DNA of 64,000 nucleotides from an uncultured Flavobacteriaceae bacterium (GCA_943842625.1 CALTCK010000002.1:62001-126000), one strand, 5' to 3'. Counted from the stretch's first letter, positions 8,472-17,840 are shown. Notes: generated by a model not told the origin, from the letters alone. Translations and numbers: made by a program.

Positions 8472-9335
8472 TTAATAAACTCTTGTCAACTCACCATATT
8501 CCAATAATTTTCCAGTAGTAGATTTCATAGCAAGTTTATTTATTTCAATTGTTTTGTTTGGAAAATGATCGGTGATTACTCTTTTAATCAATTCTTCTTT
8601 AAGCTTTGGTGAATAGGTGTTAATAATTAAAAAACTATTTTTAGTTAAAATTTCACTGGCTACCTTTACCAATTCAGGAAATTTAAGTTCTATTTTCCAT
8701 CGCTCTTTGTTGGTGCCAAAACCAAAAGTAGGAGGATCCATTATAATTCCATCATATAACTTTCCTCTTTTAGCTTCTTTCATAGCAAACTTTAAAGCAT
8801 CATCCAAAACCCAATGAATATTATCTTGCTTAGAGCTTTCCATATTATTTTTAGCCCAACTTAAAACTTGTTTAATAGAATCACAATGATAAACATTAGC
8901 ACCTTTTTCGTTGGCTATCAGTGAAGCTGCACCAGTATAGGCAAATAAGTTTAAAATCTTAGCGTTTTTTTTCACATTCTGTGCGATAAAATCCCAATTG
9001 TTTTGTTGCTCAGGGAATAAACCGATATGTTTAAACTTAGTAAGTTTTAAATTAAAAGTACAATTTTTGTAAGAAATTTTCCAACTGGCCATTTGATCGT
9101 TTTTATAAACCGGAAAATTATTTTTTAAGGAATTCCATTCTCCAGAATTATGAGTAAACTCCACAAATTCATAATGCGCCTTTTTTATCCAATTCTGGTA
9201 ATGCATTACGGGTTTAAAATAAGCGTTACGGTCAGGACGGATGGTGATAATTGTTCCCCAACGCTCTAATTTTTTATTGTTTCCAGCATCGATTAATTCA
9301 TAATCTGGCCAATGATTACTGTAAATATGTTTCAT
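8472..9335 (-). CDS. Class I SAM-dependent methyltransferase, RlmI/RlmK-like RNA methyltransferase
   Basis: A 287-residue Rossmann methyltransferase. The SAM-binding motif reads ILNLFAYTGAASLIANEKGA (about 124-143), with an acidic residue at the end of the second strand (YHCDS). The catalytic-type motif IV is DPPTFGFG (about 200-207). These features place it with the RlmI/RlmK group of 23S rRNA (cytosine or guanine) methyltransferases, but it lacks the N-terminal PUA domain seen in the gene at 19188-20372. The exact target base is not decidable here. It forms a short transcription unit with the downstream 158-aa gene. Confidence 0.85.
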   Translation of the reverse strand: MKHIYSNHWPDYELIDAGNNKKLERWGTIITIRPDRNAYFKPVMHYQNWIKKAHYEFVEFTHNSGEWNSLKNNFPVYKNDQMASWKISYKNCTFNLKLTKFKHIGLFPEQQNNWDFIAQNVKKNAKILNLFAYTGAASLIANEKGANVYHCDSIKQVLSWAKNNMESSKQDNIHWVLDDALKFAMKEAKRGKLYDGIIMDPPTFGFGTNKERWKIELKFPELVKVASEILTKNSFLIINTYSPKLKEELIKRVITDHFPNKTIEINKLAMKSTTGKLLEYGELTRVY

Positions 9336-9390
9336 TAATAAAAAGCGCCTTCGAGTTTAATTATTATAAATAGAATACAAAATTAGTGAT

Positions 9391-10266
9391 TTAAAATTTC
9401 CAAGCGACTAATCTACTTTTCTTACTTCCCTGTTCCATCAAAAATGTTTGGCGAGTCGTGTTTAATTTATCTAGTTGTTTATATATTTTTGGAAGATTTT
9501 CTTTTTTTGAAACCAATGAAGTAAACCAACCAACTTGATTTTTAAAAGAACTACTTTGTTTAATCATTCGTTTTATAAATAAAGCTTCGCCTCCGTTACA
9601 CCAAAGTTCATTGGCCTGACCACCAAAATTTAAAACAATCTCTTTTTTGGTTGGCCTGGGTTTATCTGAATTATGCAAATTTATTAATTTTCTAAGCGTG
9701 CCCTTACTGGCTGCTTCTTTTGAAGAGTGAAAAGGAGGGTTGCACATGGTAAAATCATAATATTCATTTTTATCAATTATTCCTTCAAATATATTCGCGT
9801 GATTTTTCTGATGCCGAATCGTAATATGACTCCTTAACTTTTCATTAGTTTTAATATTGTTAGTAGCAGATAAAACAGCATTCTCGTTAATATCAGCTCC
9901 GACCATTTGCCAATTGTAAATTTGAGTGCCTAATATCGGGTATATACAATTTGCCCCTACACCAATATCTAGACCCTTAATTTGCTTTTCTGATTTTTCA
10001 TAATTGATCAAGTCAGCAATATAGTGAATGTAGTCTGCTCTACCGGGAATTGGAGGACACAGGTAATTAGCCGGAATGTTCCAATTAGCTACTTCATAAT
10101 AATGTAATAATAAAGCTTTATTTAAGGCTAGAATAGATTCATACGATGAAAAATCAATAGTTTCTAAATTGTATTTATTTTGTATGACAAAGTTGCTGAG
10201 CTGAGGATAACTTTTAATTAGTTCTTTAAAATCGTAGGAATTATGATGAAGATTTCTTGGGTGCAT
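9391..10266 (-). CDS. rlmF: 23S rRNA (adenine(1618)-N6)-methyltransferase
   Basis: RlmF uses SAM to N6-methylate A1618 (E. coli numbering) of 23S rRNA. The 291-residue product starts with MHPRNLHHNSYDF, the usual opening. It has motif I as GLDIGVGANCIYPILG and the N6-adenine methyltransferase catalytic motif CNPPFHSS, followed by a family-typical GTLRKL segment. The length is normal. It is divergent from the DEAD-box helicase at 10369, leaving a short shared promoter region with AT-rich boxes on both strands. Confidence 0.93.
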   Translation of the reverse strand: MHPRNLHHNSYDFKELIKSYPQLSNFVIQNKYNLETIDFSSYESILALNKALLLHYYEVANWNIPANYLCPPIPGRADYIHYIADLINYEKSEKQIKGLDIGVGANCIYPILGTQIYNWQMVGADINENAVLSATNNIKTNEKLRSHITIRHQKNHANIFEGIIDKNEYYDFTMCNPPFHSSKEAASKGTLRKLINLHNSDKPRPTKKEIVLNFGGQANELWCNGGEALFIKRMIKQSSSFKNQVGWFTSLVSKKENLPKIYKQLDKLNTTRQTFLMEQGSKKSRLVAWKF

Positions 10267-10318
10267 ATGGACTTTTAATTTGAAACCAAAATTACAATAT
10301 TAACTTCTAAAAAAGATA

Positions 10319-10351
10319 TTGCTGAGAATGCTTAATAAATTGGTACTTTTG
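10319..10351 (+). promoter_or_regulatory. Promoter for the DEAD-box helicase gene
   Basis: TTG (10319-10321) followed by 22 bases and TACTTTTG (10344-10351) fits the flavobacterial TTG-N17-23-TAnnTTTG consensus. The GTG start of the helicase gene follows 17 bases after the -7 box. Confidence 0.6.
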
Positions 10352-10368
10352 CAAAAATATTTTTTTCC

Positions 10369-11712
10369 GTGGAATCCTTTGCAAATTTTAAAATATCGAA
10401 GCAGCTACGTTTTGCGATTGACGATTTAGGTTTTATAAAACCAACACCCATCCAATCACAATCCTTTTCTCTAATTCAATCAGGTAAAGATATGGTTGGA
10501 ATTGCTCAAACTGGTACGGGAAAGACATTTGCATACATGCTACCTATTTTACAGGGTTTGTCATTTTCAAAACAAGTGCAGCCAAGAGTACTAATTGTAG
10601 TACCTACTAGGGAATTAGTAATTCAAGTTGTAGATCAAATTAAAACGTTTACTAACTACATGACTGTTCGAACTGTTGGAGTTTATGGAGGAGTTAATAT
10701 TAACAGGCATAAAGAATTGGTAATGCAGGGAGCAGATATTGTGGTAGCTACACCCGGAAGACTTTATGATTTAGTATTGAGCAGAACCCTACAACTAAAG
10801 TCTATTAAAAAATTGGTGATAGATGAGGTAGATGTAATGCTAGATTTAGGATTTAGGTTTCAATTAATAAATATTTTTGAGTTATTACCAGATAAACGGC
10901 AAAACGTCATGTTTTCTGCGACAATGACCGATGAAGTAGAACTTTTAATCAATGATTTTTTTAATAATCCAACATCTATATCTGTTGCTGTAAGTGGTAC
11001 ACCTTTAGATAATATTAGCCAAGTTAGTTATGCGGTTCCTAACTTTTACACAAAGGCCAACTTATTAAAACATCTATTAATCAATGAAGAAGTTTACTGT
11101 AAAGTATTGGTTTTTGTTTCCAATAAAAAAAGTGCTGATCTATTATTTAACTATTTGGAAGATATCTTTGTAGCTGATCTTGCCGTCATACATTCTAATA
11201 AAACTCAAAATTACCGAATACGATCCATTGAAAATTTTAATGAAAGATTAACAAGAATTTTAATCACTACCGATATTATGGCTCGCGGTTTAGACCTAGA
11301 TTTAATAAGTCATGTGATTAATTTTGATACACCTTCATTTCCAGAAAATTATATGCATCGTATTGGAAGAACAGGTAGGGCAGAGCAAAAAGGTAGGTCT
11401 TTATTATTTTATACCGATAAGGAAAGATCTTCAAAAGAAGCGATAGAAAAACTAATGGGAATTCAAATTCCTCTAACTGAATTACCTTCAGAGATTGAAA
11501 TATCGAAACAACTAACTTACGACGAGCAACCGAAGCATAAAGAGCGTTATAACCCCCTGAAAGAGGTAGGAACAGGAAAAGGTTTTCATGAAAAAAAAGA
11601 TAAAAATAAAAAAGAAAATCTTGGAGGCTCCTACAAAAGAACAGTGAAGAAGAAATACAAAAAACCAAAAACCAAAGGTGATAAAAACTTCAACAAACGA
11701 AACAAGAAATAA
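10369..11712 (+). CDS. DEAD-box ATP-dependent RNA helicase with a DEVD motif II
   Basis: A 447-residue RNA helicase. Motifs in order: Q motif with PTPIQSQSF near 24, Walker A AQTGTGKT near 47-54, PTRELV near 80, TPGRL, motif II as DEVD (near 152-155), SATM near 180, and C-terminal motifs ending in HRIGRTGRA. Motif II normally reads DEAD; here Ala is replaced by Val, keeping both acidic residues. A lysine-rich tail from about 395, likely to bind RNA, ends at KRNKK. A GTG start is used, supported by an upstream promoter and normal family spacing. The likely role is RNA remodelling or ribosome assembly at low temperature. It reads directly into the next helicase gene, with a 20-base gap. Confidence 0.93.
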   Translation: MESFANFKISKQLRFAIDDLGFIKPTPIQSQSFSLIQSGKDMVGIAQTGTGKTFAYMLPILQGLSFSKQVQPRVLIVVPTRELVIQVVDQIKTFTNYMTVRTVGVYGGVNINRHKELVMQGADIVVATPGRLYDLVLSRTLQLKSIKKLVIDEVDVMLDLGFRFQLINIFELLPDKRQNVMFSATMTDEVELLINDFFNNPTSISVAVSGTPLDNISQVSYAVPNFYTKANLLKHLLINEEVYCKVLVFVSNKKSADLLFNYLEDIFVADLAVIHSNKTQNYRIRSIENFNERLTRILITTDIMARGLDLDLISHVINFDTPSFPENYMHRIGRTGRAEQKGRSLLFYTDKERSSKEAIEKLMGIQIPLTELPSEIEISKQLTYDEQPKHKERYNPLKEVGTGKGFHEKKDKNKKENLGGSYKRTVKKKYKKPKTKGDKNFNKRNKK

Positions 11713-11732
11713 TAACTTAACATAATTAACCA

Positions 11733-13284
11733 TTGGAAGCAGCTATTCTAGACAAAAAAACTGACAAAGAATTATATAATTACCAAAAGGGTGCGATCAG
11801 TAAAATATTTAAAAAATTTGAGACGGCATCAGACGATTATCATTTATTGTATCAATTACCCACTGGAGGTGGTAAAACTGTTATTTTCTCTGAATTTGTT
11901 AGGCAGTATTTAAAAAATCATGACAAAAAGGTCTTGATTATGACGCATCGCCTAGAATTATGCAGACAAACTTCAGAAATGCTTACTAACTTTGGAGTAA
12001 CAAACAAAGTAATCAATAGTACAGCAAATCTTGATAATCAACAATCCTACAGTTGTTTTGTAGCCATGGTTGAAACCTTAAACAACCGTCTCAATGAAGA
12101 TAAATTAGATATTTCAAATATAGGATTGGTCATCATTGATGAAGCTCATTATAATTCATTTATAAAATTATTTAAATTTTTTGAAAACTCTTTTATTTTA
12201 GGAGTAACCGCTACACCACTTAGTTCCAACAAGAATCTTCCTATGAAGGATAACTATAATGAACTAATTACAGGTGAAAGTATTGCTAATTTAATTGAAA
12301 ATGAATTTTTAGCTAAAGCCGAAATAATTCAATATAATATGGGTTTAACCTCGCTTGAAGTGGGTTCAAATGGGGATTACACTGTGAAATCCTCAGAAGA
12401 CTTGTACACGAGTAATGCCATGATGGATCATTTACTGCAAGCGTATTTAAGTCATTCAAAAGGTAAAAAAACTCTAATTTTTAATAATGGCATCAATACT
12501 TCAATTCAAGTATATTATACCTTAAGAGCTGCAGGTTTACCTGTAAAGCATTTAGATAACAATGCTACTAAAAAACAACGGGCAGAAATCATTCAATGGT
12601 TTAGAGAAACTCCCGATGCAATACTTAACGTCGGTTAGTATATTAACTACTGGATTTGATGAACCCACCATCGATACCATTATTTTAAATAGAGCCACAA
12701 AATCATTGACACTTTATTATCAAATGATTGGAAGGGGGTCTAGGATATTAAACAATAAATCATCCTTTAAAGTAATAGATCTTGGTAATAATTGTTATCG
12801 TTTTGGCCCTTGGGGAGCAGATTTAGATTGGCAAACTATTTTTAGATCACCAGACTACTTTGTTGATAGAATTTTAGATGATGACGAAATTGAAAATAAC
12901 TTTAGGTTTGAAATGGATGATGAAATTAGGACCTTATTTGAAAAATCTGAAGATGTTTATTTTGATGTAAAAGCTACTTATACAGAAGCTACCGCTAAGG
13001 GAGAATCTTCAAAAGTAATACTCGAAAAATCCATAGCGCAACATGCTTTTATTTGTATTGAAAATAGTGAAGATGTATATGATGCACTTAGTCTTGCTAA
13101 AAAACTAAAAGATGATATTGACAATCGAATTGAGCGTTATGCCAAATGCATAAGTAAAAGTACTCATAATTTTATTTCTTGGCTCAAGGATGACTACAAA
13201 CTAAAGCTCCGTAATTATTTGAGAGAAAATTTTGACCGTATTTTCGAAGAAATTAACGGATTTCCGCCAAAAGAAGAAGATTAA
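11733..13284 (+). pseudogene. SF2 DEAD/DEAH helicase (type III restriction Res-like fold), split by a +1 frameshift
   Basis: Two overlapping frames form one helicase of about 516 residues. The first (11733-12638, TTG start) has Walker A PTGGGKT, DEAH box DEAHYNS, SAT-like TATPLSS and the start of the second RecA lobe. The second supplies TSVSILTTGFDEP, QMIGRGSRI and the C-terminal domain. They join near 12626 if one A is removed (CTT-ACG-TCG instead of CTT-AAC-GTC), giving an unbroken DAILTSVSILTTGF. All motifs are intact and nothing else is degraded, so a sequencing indel or a very recent lesion is likely. The protein resembles YejH/RadD-type helicases; the substrate is unknown. Confidence 0.85.
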
Positions 13285-13310
13285 AATTTATAGTTAAAAC
13301 GATAAAAATA

Positions 13311-13350
13311 AATAGTTTTTAATAGTTAGTTGTAATAGTTTCTTAATAGT
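13311..13350. repeat. Four short AATAGT(T) repeats upstream of the VTT/DedA-like gene
   Basis: AATAGT occurs at 13311, 13321, 13334 and 13345; the first three continue as AATAGTT. The spacings of 10, 13 and 11 bases are close to one helical turn. They lie about 95-130 bases upstream of the ATG at 13442. A regulator-binding array is possible, but the sequence is simple and AT-rich. Confidence 0.35.
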
Positions 13351-13441
13351 ATCATAATTTACTGTTAATGTCCAGTATTTAAGGAATAAATATTTTATTT
13401 CGTAGTTATCTTCGTATAGGTTTTAAAAGAACCGTATAGTT

Positions 13442-14063
13442 ATGAGTTCAAGTCCCAAACAAAATATAAAAAAATCCAAAATCCAATTGTTACATCAGTA
13501 TTATTCCTATACAGGATTTTATACTTTTGTTAAGAACAAGCCTAAAGAAAGCAATTCCTCCTACATTAATTTTTATTTTCTTATTATGGATTATTCATAA
13601 TTTTGTGATTAACTTAAATGTACTCTTTACCCATATAACCACCACTTTTAATCCTTTATCGGTACTTGCCGTTTTTTTTACCTCAGAGTCTTTCTTAGGT
13701 TTAATTCCGCCAGAAATATTTATAGCCTGGGCAGATCAGACTGATTCTCCTATTTTTTATGTATCCGTACTTGCAATTTTATCGTATTTGGGAGGTATTA
13801 TTTCTTTTCTATTAGGAAAAACAATTTCTAAACTACCAAGTGTATTAAGTTATGTAGAATCAAAAATGAAAAAATATTTAAAAATGATTAGAAAATGGGG
13901 GGGGGTCTTAATAGTAGTAGGAGCACTGTTACCCATACCATTCTCAATTACGAGCATCACAGCTGGCTTGATTCAATATAAATTTAGAAATTTTCTATTA
14001 TTCGGTCTACTACGTTTTGTAAGATTTTATTTGTACGCAGTAGTAATCTTCAACGTATTGTGA
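13442..14063 (+). pseudogene. VTT/DedA-like membrane protein (YqaA type), split by a +1 frameshift
   Basis: The longest open frame begins at TTG 13527 and encodes a hydrophobic protein with about five membrane segments and the ESFLGLIPPEIFIAWA and ALLPIPFSITSITAGLI blocks typical of the SNARE-associated/VTT family. A better N-terminus lies in another frame from ATG 13442 (MSSSPKQNIKKSK to TGFYTFVKN). The two join near 13540 if one A of AACAAGCC is removed, reading FVKNSLKKAIPPT without interruption over 206 residues. This family is linked to lipid scrambling or membrane homeostasis. The frameshift is either a sequence error or a fresh mutation. Confidence 0.75.
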
Positions 14064-14080
14064 ATTCCAGTAAGTAATGG

Positions 14081-14368
14081 TTAGCGTTTACTAATTTTGT
14101 TTCCGGATATAGCCTTTTGTCGAGAGCATTTAAATCGGTTAATTTCGGGGTTACGCTTTTTGAAATGTTTCTTGCTAACGCCACTATTTACTCTTTTACG
14201 CCAACGTTTAAAACTTGAAGTTTTCAAGTTAGTACGCATAGTAATAATTACCTCTTTTTCGGTTAGGTTAAATTGATAAAAAATAGCTTCAAAAGGGGTG
14301 CGATCTTCCCATGCCATTTCAATAACACGGTCCAACTCCCTTTCATTTAACACCTTTTTCTCAACCAT
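14081..14368 (-). CDS. TIGR03643/DUF2805 family protein
   Basis: About 95 residues, starting MVEKKVLNERELDRV at 14368; the open frame runs further upstream but that part overlaps the preceding gene. The EMAWEDRTPFEAIFYQFNLT block followed by a KEVI helix has the look of a helix-turn-helix, and the C-terminal half is Lys/Arg-rich (KRWRKR, SKKHFKKRNPE). This pattern matches the small conserved TIGR03643 family of Bacteroidota and cyanobacteria, of unknown function; nucleic-acid binding is plausible. The start overlaps the stop of the upstream DUF2452 gene by eight bases (ATGGTTGA), so the two are translationally coupled. Confidence 0.8.
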   Translation of the reverse strand: MVEKKVLNERELDRVIEMAWEDRTPFEAIFYQFNLTEKEVIITMRTNLKTSSFKRWRKRVNSGVSKKHFKKRNPEINRFKCSRQKAISGNKISKR

Positions 14369-14774
14369 TATTATTAGATACTTTAGACCATATTTGCTCC
14401 GCATTTAAATAATAACTTCCCTGCCAATTAAACCTACATTGATTAGGGGCAATAATAGAGAGAAAATAATCATTATTTGCTCTTTTGTATAAATGATAAA
14501 CTTCGCCAACAACAGGCTCAAAATTAAATTTCGCATTGAATAGGAGCTTGTTTTCTTCATATTCTTGAACCATAGTATCGTATTGATTTTTGAGTTCCAA
14601 ATAGGTTGCTTTAAGCTTTTGATTTACTTTATGTATACTACGATTTTTCCATGCCACGGTGTCGTTCATTGTAATTACTGGGGCGGACAAGTCAGTAGGA
14701 TAGGGCTTTATGGATGAATCATACTTTTGTATGTCTTCATTGTAGACTACATTATCGGGAATTTTATTTTTCAT
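14361..14774 (-). CDS. DUF2452 domain-containing protein
   Basis: A 137-residue cytoplasmic protein. The central helix LKATYLELKNQYDTMVQEY (about 53-71) leads into the conserved FEPVVGEVYHLY block and a C-terminal FNWQGSYYLNAEQ segment, which mark DUF2452. Function is unknown in the family. It is the first gene of a two-gene unit with the TIGR03643 gene and is divergent from the lipoprotein methyltransferase at 14864. A TATTTTTG -7-like box (14790-14783, minus strand) lies just upstream. Confidence 0.8.
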   Translation of the reverse strand: MKNKIPDNVVYNEDIQKYDSSIKPYPTDLSAPVITMNDTVAWKNRSIHKVNQKLKATYLELKNQYDTMVQEYEENKLLFNAKFNFEPVVGEVYHLYKRANNDYFLSIIAPNQCRFNWQGSYYLNAEQIWSKVSNNNG

Positions 14775-14863
14775 AGATATAACAAAAATAATAAATGTTT
14801 AACAAATAACATCATTTATTAAACATATATATCTATTTTTGAGTAAATAATTATTATTTAAAA

Positions 14864-15604
14864 ATGAAATACTATTTAAAAACGATCAAATTTATAATTC
14901 TAATTTGTATCGTAATCCTGTTTAATTCCTGTGGAAGTCAGATTAGCGAAACTTCAGGTATTTACACCTACCAAATTGAAGATTATAATGGAATCGGGAA
15001 ATGGTATATGGGGCGTGAAATTGCCTCTGTAATGGGGTTTGAAGGTATGGAATGGCTAGAACGTCCAGAACGGGAAACTGAGGAAAACGTGAGTACTTTA
15101 ATCAAAAACATGAGTATTAATCTTGAAGATACTATCGCTGATATTGGTGCTGGATCAGGCTATCATACTTTCCGTATGGCTTTAAAAGCTCCAAAAGGAT
15201 TTATTTATGCTATCGACATTCAAGAAGAAATGTTATCAGAAATCAGCTCGAGAATAAACAATGGATATTTAAAAAACATAACACCAATTCTCGGAACTGA
15301 AACCAATATCAATTTAACCGAAAATTCTGTCGATAAAATTTTATTAGTTGACGTTTACCATGAGTTTAAGTACCCTTTTGAAATGATGGAATCTATAAAA
15401 AAAGCACTTCGCTCCAACGGGAAAATTTTTATAATAGAGTATCGCGCTGAAGATCCTAGAGTTCCAATCAAAAAAATTCACAAAATGACCGAAAAACAAG
15501 TCGTAAAAGAAATGAAAGCGATTGGTTTGAAATTAGAAGTTAATATGGATAACTTACCTTGGCAACATTGTTTAATTTTTGAAATTGATAAAAAATTTAA
15601 ATAA
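14864..15604 (+). CDS. Class I SAM-dependent methyltransferase with a predicted lipoprotein signal
   Basis: A 246-residue protein. The N-terminus has Lys residues, a hydrophobic stretch (about 10-20) and a relaxed lipobox FNSC with Cys at residue 23, so it is predicted to be exported and lipidated. The mature part is a methyltransferase domain: motif I DTIADIGAGSGYHTFRMAL (about 88-106), acidic strand-2 end YAIDIQEEM, motif IV-like ILLVDVYHEF and post-motif IIEYRAEDPR. SAM is not expected in the periplasm, which makes the placement odd; an anchored cytoplasmic enzyme is the alternative. A -7 box TATTTTTG lies at 14834-14841. It is probably co-transcribed with the oxidoreductase 14 bases downstream. 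Confidence 0.75.
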   Translation: MKYYLKTIKFIILICIVILFNSCGSQISETSGIYTYQIEDYNGIGKWYMGREIASVMGFEGMEWLERPERETEENVSTLIKNMSINLEDTIADIGAGSGYHTFRMALKAPKGFIYAIDIQEEMLSEISSRINNGYLKNITPILGTETNINLTENSVDKILLVDVYHEFKYPFEMMESIKKALRSNGKIFIIEYRAEDPRVPIKKIHKMTEKQVVKEMKAIGLKLEVNMDNLPWQHCLIFEIDKKFK

Positions 15605-15618
15605 AAAGTATAATAAAA

Positions 15619-16863
15619 GTGAACCATAAAATACAAAAAATTCATATTATCGGTGCTGGCGTAAGTGGTCTTATTGCTGCTACTGTACTAGAAAATAACG
15701 GATATCATCCAATTATACTCGAATCTACTGATCGAATAGGAGGAAGAGTAAAAACAGATTGTATCTCAAATATAAATTTGGATCATGGTTTTCAGGTACT
15801 TTTAACAGCTTATCCATTTGCTCAAAAATATCTTGATTACAAATCATTAGAATTACAAGAGTTTTTGCCAGGAGCAGTGCTATTTAAAAATAAGAAAAAA
15901 ATTACCATAGGGGATCCTTTAAGAGATTTATCATTATTATTTCCAACACTTTTAGCATCAATAGGTTCGCTATCTGATAAATTTAAAATTTTAAAATTAA
16001 CAAATCGATTAAAAAGAAAAAAGATTTCTGAAATTTTCGAAGAACCTGAATTCACAACCTTAGAATATTTAAAAAAAAATGGTTTTTCTGATCAAATAAT
16101 TGATGATTTTTTTAAACCATTTTTTGGAGGTATCTATCTCGAGGATGAATTAAGTACTTCGAGCAGAATGTTTGAATTTGTTTATAAAATGTTTGGAGAA
16201 GGTAAAGCAACCATTCCAAAGAACGGTATTGTCGCAATTCCTAATCAATTAAAAAGTAAATTAAAAAACACCCAATTTAATTTTAATACATCAGTGGAGT
16301 CAGTAAAAACGAATGAAATTAAACTCCAAAATTCCGGAACTATTAAAAGTGATTTTACAATAATTACATCTGGAGCTAACTCGCTGATTTCTAATTTATC
16401 GAGTAATTCAATTAAATGGAAATCTTGTCAAACTTTATATTTTTTAACATCTGAACGAGTTATAACAAAAAATTTAATTGGTTTATCATCAATTTCAAAA
16501 TCATTGATTAATAATATTTATTATTCAAAAAAAATAGACCACACTGAAAATTATGTACTTTCAGTTACAATAATTAAAAAACATCAACTTAGTGATTCAG
16601 TTCTTATTGAAGCGGTTAAAAAAGAACTCATTGAAATTTTTGGAATTCATAAAACTGAATTTTTAAAACTTTACAATATTAAAAAAGCGCTACCAGATTT
16701 AAATAAGCTTCAGTATGAAATGCAGCCATCAGAGACGCAAATACTTCCAGGAATATTCTTAGCAGGTGATGAGCAACTTAATGGCTCATTAAACGCTGCA
16801 ATGATTTCTGGTGAAAAAGCAGCCTTAGCTATTATAGAATCTATTACTAATTTCAAACAATAA
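15619..16863 (+). CDS. FAD-dependent amine oxidase/protoporphyrinogen oxidase-like oxidoreductase
   Basis: A 414-residue flavoprotein. The N-terminal dinucleotide-binding motif IHIIGAGVSGLIAATVLE (about 8-25) is followed by the acidic strand end ILES and the RIGGRV block (about 40-45), all typical of the amine oxidase/phytoene desaturase superfamily. Near the C-terminus GIFLAGDEQLNGSLNAAM is the second FAD contact. The substrate cannot be read from sequence; carotenoid, polyene and porphyrin substrates are known in the superfamily. The GTG start at 15619 follows the methyltransferase by 14 bases, which suggests a shared pathway. Confidence 0.85.
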   Translation: MNHKIQKIHIIGAGVSGLIAATVLENNGYHPIILESTDRIGGRVKTDCISNINLDHGFQVLLTAYPFAQKYLDYKSLELQEFLPGAVLFKNKKKITIGDPLRDLSLLFPTLLASIGSLSDKFKILKLTNRLKRKKISEIFEEPEFTTLEYLKKNGFSDQIIDDFFKPFFGGIYLEDELSTSSRMFEFVYKMFGEGKATIPKNGIVAIPNQLKSKLKNTQFNFNTSVESVKTNEIKLQNSGTIKSDFTIITSGANSLISNLSSNSIKWKSCQTLYFLTSERVITKNLIGLSSISKSLINNIYYSKKIDHTENYVLSVTIIKKHQLSDSVLIEAVKKELIEIFGIHKTEFLKLYNIKKALPDLNKLQYEMQPSETQILPGIFLAGDEQLNGSLNAAMISGEKAALAIIESITNFKQ

Positions 16864-16911
16864 TCGTTCAAAAAGATGAAAATATAGATTATATTTAAGA
16901 CTTAATATAAT

Positions 16912-17805
16912 ATGAAAAAACGACTAAATTTTTTGTTTTATTTTTTTAGTTCCTTACTATTTAGCCAGGATTATGTGCCCTTACTGGATGATTATAATGA
17001 ATGGCAAGTCACACATTGTTATTTTGGATGTTTAACCGATTTTTATTATACCGATGGTGATACTATTACTGATGGTCATAATTATAAAATATTAGATGGC
17101 TATCATTTTATTTCAAGAAGCATTTTGTTAAGAGAAGATATTTTAGAAAAAAAAGTGTTTCTAAATTTTATACAAGAAACTGGAAATACTGAATATTTGT
17201 TATATGACTTTTCTTTAAATATTAATGATTCTATTGACATGAAAAACCCAATTTCTCCATTTATTTTAGATGCAGGTTATTATAATTTAGATTCGATTGT
17301 TTCTAGACCTTTAGTTAATGGCAATGATTATCGTCACTTTTATTTTTCTCCATCAGAATCTAACATTGTTAGTACAACAAATGCAATTTGGATTGAAGGT
17401 GCTGGATCATTATCTCTAATTACTGCACCAAGTGGTGATCCAGATATAAATGAAGTAGGACATTTAAGCTGTTTTTATAAAAATGGAGATTATTTTTATT
17501 CTAACCTGGATTCTATAGATTCCTGTGAGCCTAATATTATTTTAAATATAAATGAAAATAACTATACTCTTTCTAACATAATAGTCAGTAACAATAACAT
17601 GTTAAATAACTGTCATTTAATTAATCTAGAAAATATAAAATTAATTGATCTTTACGATATAAATGGAAGAAGAGTAAATAGTTATCGTAATTATGGAAAT
17701 AAAGAACTTATATTTGATACATCAGTTTATAAAGCTGGAATCTATTTTATTACTGTTTACACTAATCGATTGAATAAGAAGACAATTAAAATCTTAATTG
17801 AATAG
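16912..17805 (+). CDS. Secreted protein with T9SS type A sorting domain
   Basis: A 297-residue protein with a short signal peptide (LNFLFYFFSSLLFSQ, cleavage probably near residue 19). The middle contains repeated aromatic and aspartate-rich strands of unknown fold. The last ~75 residues are a type IX secretion C-terminal domain: a beta-rich segment with LIDLYDINGRRV followed by YKAGIYFITVYTN and a terminal KKTIKILIE. It should cross the outer membrane through T9SS and be anchored or released. Function of the passenger is unknown. It is AT-rich like its neighbours. Confidence 0.75.
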   Translation: MKKRLNFLFYFFSSLLFSQDYVPLLDDYNEWQVTHCYFGCLTDFYYTDGDTITDGHNYKILDGYHFISRSILLREDILEKKVFLNFIQETGNTEYLLYDFSLNINDSIDMKNPISPFILDAGYYNLDSIVSRPLVNGNDYRHFYFSPSESNIVSTTNAIWIEGAGSLSLITAPSGDPDINEVGHLSCFYKNGDYFYSNLDSIDSCEPNIILNINENNYTLSNIIVSNNNMLNNCHLINLENIKLIDLYDINGRRVNSYRNYGNKELIFDTSVYKAGIYFITVYTNRLNKKTIKILIE

Positions 17806-17840
17806 TATCCTGTAATTGTTTTCAAAATTATACAAATAGC

